A DNA stretch of 6,970 nucleotides from an uncultured Bacteroidales bacterium (GTDB lineage: Bacteria > Bacteroidota > Bacteroidia > Bacteroidales > P3), in assembly GCA_947179195.1 (NCBI GenBank), contig CAMXAS010000061.1, positions 1-6,970 on the forward strand, written 5' to 3'. The notes under the pieces are model-generated. The model searched no databases. It was not told where the DNA came from and was given only the letters and a program-made list of their open reading frames with translations. Below, piece by piece: positions 1-6,125 of this stretch. Both the position numbers and the translations under genes were made by a program. Every line of letters begins with the position of its first letter. The stretch's first letter is position 1.

Positions 1-482
1 TACCAGACGCATTCTTTGAGCGCGATATCGTGTTTGCGGCGAATCAGATGATAGGTCGTCGGCAGGTCTTCGCGCAGGACAAGCGGCGTCAGGCCGGTTT
101 CTTCGGCCACCTCGCGCAAGGCGGTGTCGCGTATGGCTTCGCCTTTCTCCTGTTTGCCCTTGGGTAAGTCCCAGAAACCGCGCCGGTAGATATATAAGTA
201 GCGGTTGCCATGCCGCACGAGGCCGCCGCCCGCGCGGATGACTTCAAAACGTTGTTTGAAAGCCGCGAAAGCCACGGCGGGGGCGTCGCTCCGCACGAGG
301 ATGTTGTCGGTCTCTTCCACGGCCAACAGGTGGTCGAAAAAGGCGTTGTCCGTACGGAAGGCCGTGATTTTAAGCTGTTCGTCCGACAACTCCGTCCAGA
401 GGGCGGCCTTTTCGCGGGCGGAAGCCAGTTCGGCTTCCGCCGCGAAGATGATGGCGCGCCGTTCGGTAAAAACCGTGTACAT
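1..482 (-). CDS. NUDIX hydrolase, C-terminus cut by window edge
   Basis: This gene was read on the minus strand from the ATG at 482; 160 codons are present before the window ends, with no stop. Residues 109-131 form a complete Nudix box (G-x5-E-x7-R-E-V-A-E-E-T-G-L), the Mg2+-binding and catalytic signature of enzymes that hydrolyse nucleoside diphosphates linked to another group. The box is preceded by a typical beta-strand region (GGGLV, YLYIYRRG, WDLPKGK; residues 85-110). About 80 residues lie before the Nudix fold and form a separate N-terminal segment that I do not recognise. The substrate cannot be told from the box; candidates include oxidised nucleotides, NDP-sugars and dinucleoside polyphosphates. 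The ATG lies 9 bp after the pepD stop with no clear Shine-Dalgarno, so it is probably the last or a late gene of the cls-like/pepD operon and translated from the shared message. The family call is firm; the specificity is unknown. Confidence 0.9.
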   Translation of the reverse strand, partial: MYTVFTERRAIIFAAEAELASAREKAALWTELSDEQLKITAFRTDNAFFDHLLAVEETDNILVRSDAPAVAFAAFKQRFEVIRAGGGLVRHGNRYLYIYRRGFWDLPKGKQEKGEAIRDTALREVAEETGLTPLVLREDLPTTYHLIRRKHDIALKECVW

Positions 483-491
483 AGCGGGTCT

Positions 492-1964
492 TTATTTAAC
501 GGGGATGCGTTTCAGGATTTCGACGGTCAGCCGCCAGCAGCGTTCCACGGTGTCGATTTGCAGCCGTTCGTCGGGCGAGTGCACGCCGCGCATCGTCGGG
601 CCGTAAGACACCATGTCCATGCCCGGATATTTGGTCGCGAAAAGGCCGCACTCCAAGCCCGCGTGGATGGCCAGGGCCAAGGGCTCTTCATGGAACAGTT
701 CGCGGAACGTATCGGTGCAGATTTTCAGAATCGGCGAGGCGGGGTCGGGCGTCCAGCCGGGGTAGCCGTCGCTGTGGCTGATGCGGACGTCCGGGCCGAT
801 GAGGCGGAAGCAGGCCGCGATGCGTTCGGCGGCCGCCACCTTGGCCGATTCGACCGACGAGCGTTGGCTCGTGCTGAGGCGGATCAGGCCGTTTTCGGGT
901 TCGTAGTGCATGGAGGCCAGGTTGGTGGACGTTTCCACAAAGTTGGGGATGTCGGAGCTCATGCGCAGCACGCCGTGCGGGCAGGCGAACATCGCGTCGC
1001 AGAAGCGCATCTGGCGGTCGAGCGTCCACACCTTTTCGGGCAGCGCGGCCTCCACGGCCTGGATGCGCAGGTTGGGTTCGGTCTTGAACTCCCGTTTCAA
1101 GACGGATTCGTAATGCGCCACGGCTTCCAGCATCGTCTTTACGCGGTCTTCGGGCAGGGCGACGGTGGCGGAGGCTTCGCGCGCGATGGCGTTGCGCAGG
1201 TTGCCGCCGTGCAGGTCGCTCACGCGCAGCGACAGCGGCGCGGTTTGGGCGCAGAGGAAGCGCACGAGGAATTTATTGGCGTTGCCGAGCCCCTTGTTGA
1301 TGTCGTCGCCGGAGTGGCCGCCTTTGAGGCCGCTTACCTGTATCGTATAGGCGCGCGTGTGCGTCTTGGGCCGCGCTTCGGTCGGTACCGGCACTTCGGC
1401 CAGCGTGTCGATGCCGCCCGCACAGCCGATAAAGAACTGGCCGTCGTCCTCCGAATCGAGGTTGAGCAGGATTTTGCCTTGCAGGAAGCCGGGTTTCAGC
1501 CCGAACGCCCCCGTCAGTCCCGTTTCTTCATCCACCGTGAACAGGCATTCCACCGGGCCGTGTACGAGGCTGTCATCCGCCAGGACGGCCAGGCCGAACG
1601 CGCAGCCGATGCCGTTGTCCGCACCCAGCGTCGTGTCTTTGGCCTTGAGCCAGCCGTCTTCGATATGCACCTCAATCGGGTCGGTGTCGAAATTGTGTTT
1701 GGAGTCGGCGTTCTTTTCGCACACCATATCCATATGGGCTTGCAGGATAACCCCCTGACGGTTCTCCATACCCGGCGTGGCCGGCTTGCGTATCAGGACG
1801 TTGCCGGTTTCGTCCGCGATGGTTTCCAAACGGTGTTCCCGCCCGAACGCGAGCAGGTATTCCCGTATCTTTTCCTCTTTCTTGGACGGACGCGGAATGC
1901 GCAGGATTTCTCCGAAATAGCGCCAAACGCCTTCCGGTTTCAGTTGGTTCAGGATTTCGTTCAT
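492..1964 (-). CDS. pepD: Cytosol non-specific dipeptidase (aminoacyl-histidine dipeptidase, M20 family)
   Basis: The 490-residue protein matches the usual length of PepD (about 485 in E. coli) along its whole length. PepD is a cytoplasmic di-zinc enzyme that cleaves a broad range of dipeptides, including Xaa-His, and so finishes peptide breakdown to free amino acids. The metal and catalytic residues of the M20 fold are visible: HMDMV gives His77 and Asp79, LGADNG gives Asp116 (bridging), DEETGL gives Glu146 (general base) and Glu147, LNLDSED gives Asp170, and RGVHSPDE near the end gives His462. The insert between the two metal-binding halves is the dimerisation (lid) domain, with the typical GLKGGHSG motif. 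The start ATG at 1964 gives the normal family N-terminus (NEILNQLKPEGVWRYF). It lies 33 bp downstream of the phospholipase-D-type gene, with no promoter match between them, so co-transcription is likely. Nothing is missing or truncated. Confidence 0.96.
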   Translation of the reverse strand: MNEILNQLKPEGVWRYFGEILRIPRPSKKEEKIREYLLAFGREHRLETIADETGNVLIRKPATPGMENRQGVILQAHMDMVCEKNADSKHNFDTDPIEVHIEDGWLKAKDTTLGADNGIGCAFGLAVLADDSLVHGPVECLFTVDEETGLTGAFGLKPGFLQGKILLNLDSEDDGQFFIGCAGGIDTLAEVPVPTEARPKTHTRAYTIQVSGLKGGHSGDDINKGLGNANKFLVRFLCAQTAPLSLRVSDLHGGNLRNAIAREASATVALPEDRVKTMLEAVAHYESVLKREFKTEPNLRIQAVEAALPEKVWTLDRQMRFCDAMFACPHGVLRMSSDIPNFVETSTNLASMHYEPENGLIRLSTSQRSSVESAKVAAAERIAACFRLIGPDVRISHSDGYPGWTPDPASPILKICTDTFRELFHEEPLALAIHAGLECGLFATKYPGMDMVSYGPTMRGVHSPDERLQIDTVERCWRLTVEILKRIPVK

Positions 1965-1997
1965 ATCGTCAGGTATTTAAAGTTTTCGGTTCGGGGT

Positions 1998-3071
1998 TCA
2001 GAACAGCCGTCGGAACGGCGTGATGAGCCATTCCGCAAAGCGGTACAGCCACGGCACGTTCTTCCATTTCTCGTAGTCGAGGTCGCGGCACTGCCGGTCG
2101 GTCTCCGCGATATGCGCCTGTAACAGCCGCACGGTGTCGGCGTGTTCGCCGTAGAGCATGATTTCGTATTGGTAGCGGAAACTGCGGTAGTCTAAATTGG
2201 CCGACCCCATGAAGAACCGCTTGCCGTCGATGAGCAGGCATTTGGCGTGCAGGTTGTCGGGCGTGAACAGCCGCCATTGGACGCCTTGTTTGTAGAGCGG
2301 CCCCAGATATTTGTTGCGCAACAGGTCGATGATCGGCACGTCGGAATGCAGCGGCAGGTAGATTTTGACCGTTACGCCGCGTGAGGCCGCTTCCGTCAAG
2401 GCCTTGCGCAGTTTATGGCCGGGCAGGAAATAGGGCGTCTCTATGAGGATTTCGTGCCGGGCGTTCTGAATCAGGTTGAGCGTGTAGTCGCGTATGATCT
2501 GATAATAAGCCGAAGGCGTGTCCTGTATGATGTTGTAGCCGTGGTAGGAGATGATTTTCTTTTTCTCGAACGGCACGAGTTCGTAGAACTTGTATTGCTC
2601 GTAGTTCTTGAAGAACACGCCGCGGAACTTGTGCGTGATGGGGCTTTGAATCCGCAGGTTCAGGTCGCGCCAGCTGATGGAATAGGACGTGAGGTTGGAC
2701 GACCCGATATATGTGATTTTATCGTCTATGAGCAGCAGTTTGCGGTGGCTGCGCGTGTGGTTGCGGGCAAACGTATTGGATAGGAAGAACTTGATTTTCT
2801 TGAAGTAGCGCAACTTGACGCCGGCGGCCAGCAGGTCGGCGAAAAAGAGTTCGTTGGCTTGCGTGCCGTAAGCGTCCACGAGCAGGCGGATGTCCAGGCC
2901 TTCCTGTGCTTTCAGCAACAGGGCTTCCCGAAAACGCTTGCCGATGGCGTCCTCTCCGAACCGGTACGTCTCTAAATAAATGTATTTCTCAGCCGCGCGG
3001 ATGTCGTCTATCATCGCGCTGAACAGACGCAGGTTATCGTCGAACAGTTGCGTGTTGTAGTTCTCCAGCAT
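1998..3071 (-). CDS. Phospholipase D superfamily protein, cardiolipin synthase-like
   Basis: Two HKD motifs (H-x-K-x4-D) define this as a PLD-superfamily enzyme: His109/Lys111/Asp116 followed by GSSN, and His275/Lys277/Asp282 followed by GSAN. Bacterial members with paired motifs usually transfer a phosphatidyl group, making cardiolipin from phosphatidylglycerol or phosphatidylethanolamine. With the start used here the protein has 357 residues. It lacks the two N-terminal membrane helices of ClsA, so it resembles the shorter ClsB/ClsC type. The last ~20 residues (WLYRFAEWLI then basic RR) look amphipathic and could bind the membrane. An in-frame ATG at 3122 would add 17 residues, but it lies upstream of the predicted promoter, and the added residues (MMPVLEIRRKFGKFVIP) look non-conserved. 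I therefore chose ATG 3071, just before ENYNTQLFDD. It is the first gene of the leftward unit, with pepD 33 bp downstream. Other phosphatidyltransferase or nuclease activity cannot be excluded. Confidence 0.88.
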   Translation of the reverse strand: MLENYNTQLFDDNLRLFSAMIDDIRAAEKYIYLETYRFGEDAIGKRFREALLLKAQEGLDIRLLVDAYGTQANELFFADLLAAGVKLRYFKKIKFFLSNTFARNHTRSHRKLLLIDDKITYIGSSNLTSYSISWRDLNLRIQSPITHKFRGVFFKNYEQYKFYELVPFEKKKIISYHGYNIIQDTPSAYYQIIRDYTLNLIQNARHEILIETPYFLPGHKLRKALTEAASRGVTVKIYLPLHSDVPIIDLLRNKYLGPLYKQGVQWRLFTPDNLHAKCLLIDGKRFFMGSANLDYRSFRYQYEIMLYGEHADTVRLLQAHIAETDRQCRDLDYEKWKNVPWLYRFAEWLITPFRRLF

Positions 3072-3079
3072 AGGAATTA

Positions 3080-3111
3080 CAAACTTACCAAACTTGCGCC
3101 TTATTTCCAAA
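3080..3111 (-). promoter_or_regulatory. Predicted Bacteroidetes-type promoter for the cls-like/pepD/NUDIX unit
   Basis: On the minus strand, a TTTG at 3111-3108 (-33 element) is followed after 20 bp by TAAGTTTG at 3087-3080. The latter matches the TAnnTTTG -7 element of the Bacteroidetes primary sigma factor exactly, and the spacing is the known 19-21 bp. Transcription would begin a few bases downstream, around 3073-3076. The ATG of the phospholipase-D-type gene is at 3071, so the leader would be almost absent. The match is by sequence only. Confidence 0.65.
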
Positions 3112-3124
3112 ACCGGCATCAAAG

Positions 3125-3155
3125 TTTGCGAATTCGTATGTTTGGCGTAAATTTG
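3125..3155 (+). promoter_or_regulatory. Predicted Bacteroidetes-type promoter for yicC-hydG
   Basis: TTTG at 3125-3128 is followed after 19 bp by TAAATTTG at 3148-3155, an exact TAnnTTTG match at the normal spacing. Transcription would start near 3160, leaving a leader of roughly 60 nt before the yicC ATG at 3220. The -33 elements of this promoter and of the leftward promoter are only 13 bp apart, so the two are back to back. The match is by sequence only. Confidence 0.7.
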
Positions 3156-3219
3156 TAGGACGGTTGACCCCGACGGAACGGGGCCGGCCAGGGATTTGAC
3201 GTATAAAACATTGTGTGTT

Positions 3220-4134
3220 ATGATTAAATCGATGACCGGCTACGGCAAAGGCATCCGCACTTGGCAGGGCAAAAAGATGACGATGGAAATCAAGAGCGTC
3301 AATTCCAAGGTGTTGGATATGAATTGGCGCTGGAGCGGCCCCTATAAGGAGTTGGAAAACGACCTGCGCACGCTGGTGGCCGACCGCTTGCAGCGCGGCA
3401 AGGTGGATATCTACGTGACGGTGCGGGACGAAGCGGGTGAAGCGGGGCGCTTGCCGGAATTGCGGACGGAGTTCTTGGATAAGGCCTACCGGCAGTTCGC
3501 GCAGTGGAGCGCGTCCCAGCCCGAGTCGATGCCGGGGTGGTGGCCGGCCGCGTTGGGGCAGGCCTTGGTTATGCAACCCGATGCGTGGCGCCGCCCCGAG
3601 GAGGTGGAATGCACGCCCGAAGAGTTGGCCGCGGCAGGCGCAGCGTTGCGGGCCTTGGCCGGCGAGGTGCTGGCGGCCGTCGATCGTTTCCGCGCGCAGG
3701 AAGCCGAAGGTTTGAAAAAAGACCTGTTGTTGCGGGTGTCGCTCATAGAGGAGAAATTGGCGGCCGTGGAGCCGTTCGAGAAAGGCCGTCTGGCCCGTAT
3801 CAAGGAGAAATTGACGAAGGCCTTGCAGGAGTGGAACGCGCAGTGGGAAAGCCAGCCGGATGTCCGTAACCGTTTCGAGGAGAGTTTGATTTATTATCTC
3901 GAGAAATGGGACGTGACCGAGGAAAAGGTCCGGCTCGCCAAGCATTGCCGTTATTTCCGCGAGAGCATCGACGAGGACGGCGCGGGCAAGAAACTGGGCT
4001 TCATCGCGCAGGAGATGGGACGCGAAATCAACACGCTTGGTTCCAAATCGAACGAGGTGGAGATGCAACGTTTGGTCGTCGAGATGAAAGACGAATTGGA
4101 AAAGATTAAAGAACAACTGTTTAATATATTGTAA
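3220..4134 (+). CDS. yicC: YicC/YloC family endoribonuclease
   Basis: This 304-residue protein is slightly longer than typical YicC (about 290). The N-terminal YicC domain begins with the family hallmark SMTGYGKG (residues 4-11), then EIKSVNSK (23-30) and QRGKVDIYV (58-66). The C-terminal DUF1732 domain is clear: DVTEEKVRLAKH (231-242), the QEMGREINTLGSKSNE stretch (264-279), and a charged coiled-coil-like tail (VEMKDELEKIKEQL). Known members (E. coli YicC, B. subtilis YloC) are cytoplasmic, metal-dependent oligomeric endoribonucleases; in E. coli YicC is linked to turnover of the small RNA RyhB. I chose ATG 3220 because it places MIKSMTGYG at the N-terminus; a TTG at 3196 would add eight unsupported residues. 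In many bacteria gmk (guanylate kinase) follows yicC. Here hydG follows with a 2-bp gap, so the two are almost certainly co-transcribed. The central segment (about 95-165) is less conserved and rich in Ala, Trp and Glu. Confidence 0.94.
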   Translation: MIKSMTGYGKGIRTWQGKKMTMEIKSVNSKVLDMNWRWSGPYKELENDLRTLVADRLQRGKVDIYVTVRDEAGEAGRLPELRTEFLDKAYRQFAQWSASQPESMPGWWPAALGQALVMQPDAWRRPEEVECTPEELAAAGAALRALAGEVLAAVDRFRAQEAEGLKKDLLLRVSLIEEKLAAVEPFEKGRLARIKEKLTKALQEWNAQWESQPDVRNRFEESLIYYLEKWDVTEEKVRLAKHCRYFRESIDEDGAGKKLGFIAQEMGREINTLGSKSNEVEMQRLVVEMKDELEKIKEQLFNIL

Positions 4135-4136
4135 CC

Positions 4137-5555
4137 ATGGATATGACCTTGTCGAAAGGCGCGATCGATTTTATAGACGACGCTTACATCTTTCGGCTGT
4201 TGGAACAGAAGGAAGATGCGGGAAAGGTACGTGAAGTACTGGCTAAAAGTTTGGAAAAGAAGGCGCTGAATCTGGAAGAAACGGCGGCTTTGTTGGCGGT
4301 CAAGAGCCCGGAACTGTTGGAGGAAATCTATCAGGCGGCCCGCAAGCTCAAACGCGAGGTATATGGCAACCGTATCGTGTTGTTCGCCCCGCTTTACATC
4401 GGCAACCACTGCGTGAACGACTGCCTTTACTGCGGTTTCCGCCGCAGCTTGACCTCTACGGTGAGACGGACGCTGAGCGATGAAGAATTGGTGCAGGAAG
4501 TCAAGTCGTTGGAGGCCGAAGGCCACAAGCGGCTGATTCTCGTCTATGGCGAGTCGCCGGCCTATTCGCCCGAATTCATCGCGCATACGGTGGAAGTCGT
4601 CTATGGTACGAAAAACGGGCATGGCGAAATCCGCCGCGTCAACATCAATGCCGCGCCCCTCGACATCGAGGGCTTCAAGACCGTGAAGCAGGCCGGCATC
4701 GGCACCTATCAGATTTTCCAAGAGACCTACCACAAGGAGACCTATGCCAAATATCATCCCGCCAATACGTTGAAAGGCAACTTCATGTGGCGGCTTGACG
4801 GCATGGACCGCGCCTTCCAGGCCGGATGTGACGACATGGGCATCGGCGCGCTGTTCGGCCTGTACGACTGGCGTTTCGAGGTCATGGGCTTGGTTTCCCA
4901 TGCGTTGCATCTGCAAGGCCGTTACGGCGTCGGCCCGCACACCATCAGTTTCCCGCGCATCCAGCCGGCCAACGGTTTGGATTTGGCCTTGCCGTATCAG
5001 ACCACCGACGCGCAGTTCAAGCAGTTGGTGGCCGTCTTGCGCTTGGCTGTGCCTTATACGGGCCTGATTATGACGGCGCGCGAGTCGCCGGCCATCCGCG
5101 ACGAGGTTATGGAGTTCGGCGTTTCGCAAATCGACGCCGGCACGCGGCTCGAAATCGGCGCCTACCATGAAAAGGAAAACATCACGGATGCGCAGAAACT
5201 GGAGAAAGAGCAGTTTCAGATTGGCGACAACCGGACGTTGGACGAAGCCATCGGCTGGTTGCTTTCGCGCGACTTCATTCCGTCGTTCTGCACGTCCTGC
5301 TACCGGGTGGGCCGTACCGGCGAGCATTTTATGGAATACGCGATACCGGGCTTCATAGGCCGTTTCTGCACGCCCAACGCCATCATGACGCTGGCCGAAT
5401 ACCTGAAGGACTATGCCGGCGAACGGACGCGGAAAGAGGGGGAAGCCTTGATTGCGCGGGAGTTGGCCAAGATGCCGGAAGACGAGATGAAACGCAGCCT
5501 GGTGGAACGCTTGCGTAATCTGGCCGAGGACGATAAACGCGACCAGTTGTTTTAA
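4137..5555 (+). CDS. hydG: [FeFe] hydrogenase H-cluster radical SAM maturase HydG
   Basis: HydG cleaves tyrosine to p-cresol and converts the remaining fragment into CO and cyanide on a special iron, giving the Fe(CO)2CN unit used to build the H-cluster of [FeFe] hydrogenase. At 472 residues it has the standard length. The radical-SAM motif CxxxCxxC is Cys92/Cys96/Cys99 (CVNDCLYCGF). The feature separating HydG from the related thiamine enzyme ThiH is the C-terminal CX2CX22C motif for the auxiliary cluster: Cys385, Cys388 and Cys411, exactly 22 residues apart. GVGPHTIS contains His268, the likely ligand of the labile fifth iron. All key residues are present, so it should be active. ATG 4137 lies 2 bp after the yicC stop; an alternative ATG is at 4143. 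A strong terminator follows at 5571. hydE, hydF and hydA are not in the window, so hydG appears separated from its partners. Confidence 0.97.
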   Translation: MDMTLSKGAIDFIDDAYIFRLLEQKEDAGKVREVLAKSLEKKALNLEETAALLAVKSPELLEEIYQAARKLKREVYGNRIVLFAPLYIGNHCVNDCLYCGFRRSLTSTVRRTLSDEELVQEVKSLEAEGHKRLILVYGESPAYSPEFIAHTVEVVYGTKNGHGEIRRVNINAAPLDIEGFKTVKQAGIGTYQIFQETYHKETYAKYHPANTLKGNFMWRLDGMDRAFQAGCDDMGIGALFGLYDWRFEVMGLVSHALHLQGRYGVGPHTISFPRIQPANGLDLALPYQTTDAQFKQLVAVLRLAVPYTGLIMTARESPAIRDEVMEFGVSQIDAGTRLEIGAYHEKENITDAQKLEKEQFQIGDNRTLDEAIGWLLSRDFIPSFCTSCYRVGRTGEHFMEYAIPGFIGRFCTPNAIMTLAEYLKDYAGERTRKEGEALIARELAKMPEDEMKRSLVERLRNLAEDDKRDQLF

Positions 5556-5570
5556 CGATAACCATAGCGA

Positions 5571-5606
5571 TAAAAAAAGGAGAGGGTTGACCCTCTCCTT
5601 TTTTTA
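5571..5606. terminator. Bidirectional intrinsic terminator between hydG and ferritin
   Basis: A perfect inverted repeat has GGAGAGGG at 5579-5586 pairing with CCCTCTCC at 5591-5598 around a TTGA loop. It is flanked by seven A (5572-5578) and seven T (5599-5605), with an outer T-A pair at 5571/5606. Each strand therefore has a GC-rich stem followed by a run of U in the RNA. It sits 15 bp after the hydG stop and 16 bp after the ferritin stop on the other strand, so it should end both converging transcripts. Confidence 0.95.
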
Positions 5607-5622
5607 TGCCGAACGGGGCGTC

Positions 5623-6105
5623 CTAGCGGCCCATCATCTGCTGGTTCAGCTCATACAGATGCGTCTTGCCGAATTTGGCGATGCGTTCGGCAATCGCGCC
5701 CGCTGTTTCTTCCTCCTCGATTTGTTCGCGGACGAAGTCCCAGAAGAACAGCTCGGTCGCCTTGTCTTTTTCGGCTTCCGCCAGCGTGACGAGTTGGTCG
5801 ATCATCTTCGACACCTTGCATTCGTGGGCGTAAACGGCTTTGAATACGTCAGCCAAATCCTTCCACGTGTTCGGCGTGTCTTCGGCCTTGCCCAACACGA
5901 CGGTGCCGCCGCGTTTGATAAGGTAGGAGGCCATCTTGTAGGCGTGTTCGTTTTCTTCCTCGGCCTGCTTGCGGAGCCAGTGGGCGAAGCCGTCCAAACC
6001 GTCTTTCTCGCAGTAGAACGACATGGCCGTGTAGAGGCGGGAAGACCAAAATTCAGCGGTAATCTGTTGATTGATCGCTTTCTCAAGTTTCTTTGTGAGG
6101 TTCAT
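5623..6105 (-). CDS. ftnA: Non-heme bacterial ferritin
   Basis: This 160-residue four-helix-bundle protein is close to the length of E. coli FtnA (165). Ferritins assemble into 24-subunit cytoplasmic shells, oxidise Fe(II) at a di-iron centre and store it as a mineral core. The ferroxidase ligands are visible by comparison with FtnA: Glu18 (ITAEFWSS), Tyr25, Glu51 and His54 (EEENEH), Glu95 (AHECKV), Gln128 and Glu130/131 (REQIEEEE). The haem-binding Met of bacterioferritin is not evident, supporting plain ferritin. The start ATG at 6105 follows an A-rich AACAAAACC leader without a Shine-Dalgarno, usual for this phylum. The gene begins 20 bp after the stop of the glycosyltransferase upstream. 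I see no TAnnTTTG promoter in the AT-rich gap or the end of that gene, so read-through or a non-canonical promoter must serve it. The message ends at the terminator shared with hydG. In Bacteroides ferritin responds to iron and oxygen; no operator is recognisable here. Confidence 0.95.
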   Translation of the reverse strand: MNLTKKLEKAINQQITAEFWSSRLYTAMSFYCEKDGLDGFAHWLRKQAEEENEHAYKMASYLIKRGGTVVLGKAEDTPNTWKDLADVFKAVYAHECKVSKMIDQLVTLAEAEKDKATELFFWDFVREQIEEEETAGAIAERIAKFGKTHLYELNQQMMGR

Positions 6106-6125
6106 GGTTTTGTTATTTAATTGGT

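Noticed and set aside
210..2123. A 637-codon open frame on the plus strand, antisense to the NUDIX, pepD and phospholipase-D-type genes.
   Set aside because: It crosses three well-supported genes and both intergenic gaps. Its translation is repetitive in Gly, Val, Phe, Arg, His and Gln, with no recognisable domain. Long antisense frames of this kind are expected in GC-rich coding DNA.
3196..3219. A TTG start that would extend YicC by eight residues.
   Set aside because: The family begins with the MxxSMTGYG pattern, which the ATG at 3220 provides directly. The extension has no family support.
3085..4116. A 343-codon open frame on the minus strand opposite yicC.
   Set aside because: It runs through the divergent promoter region and mirrors yicC; no domain is recognisable in its translation.
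3951..5327. A 458-codon open frame on the minus strand opposite hydG.
   Set aside because: It is a shadow of hydG and the end of yicC. The sense frame carries complete catalytic motifs, while the antisense product shows none.
4137..5555. The possibility that the radical-SAM gene is thiH (thiamine synthesis) rather than hydG.
   Set aside because: The C-terminal CX2CX22C motif for the auxiliary cluster is complete, the length is about 470 residues, and no thiamine genes are nearby. ThiH is shorter and lacks this motif pattern.
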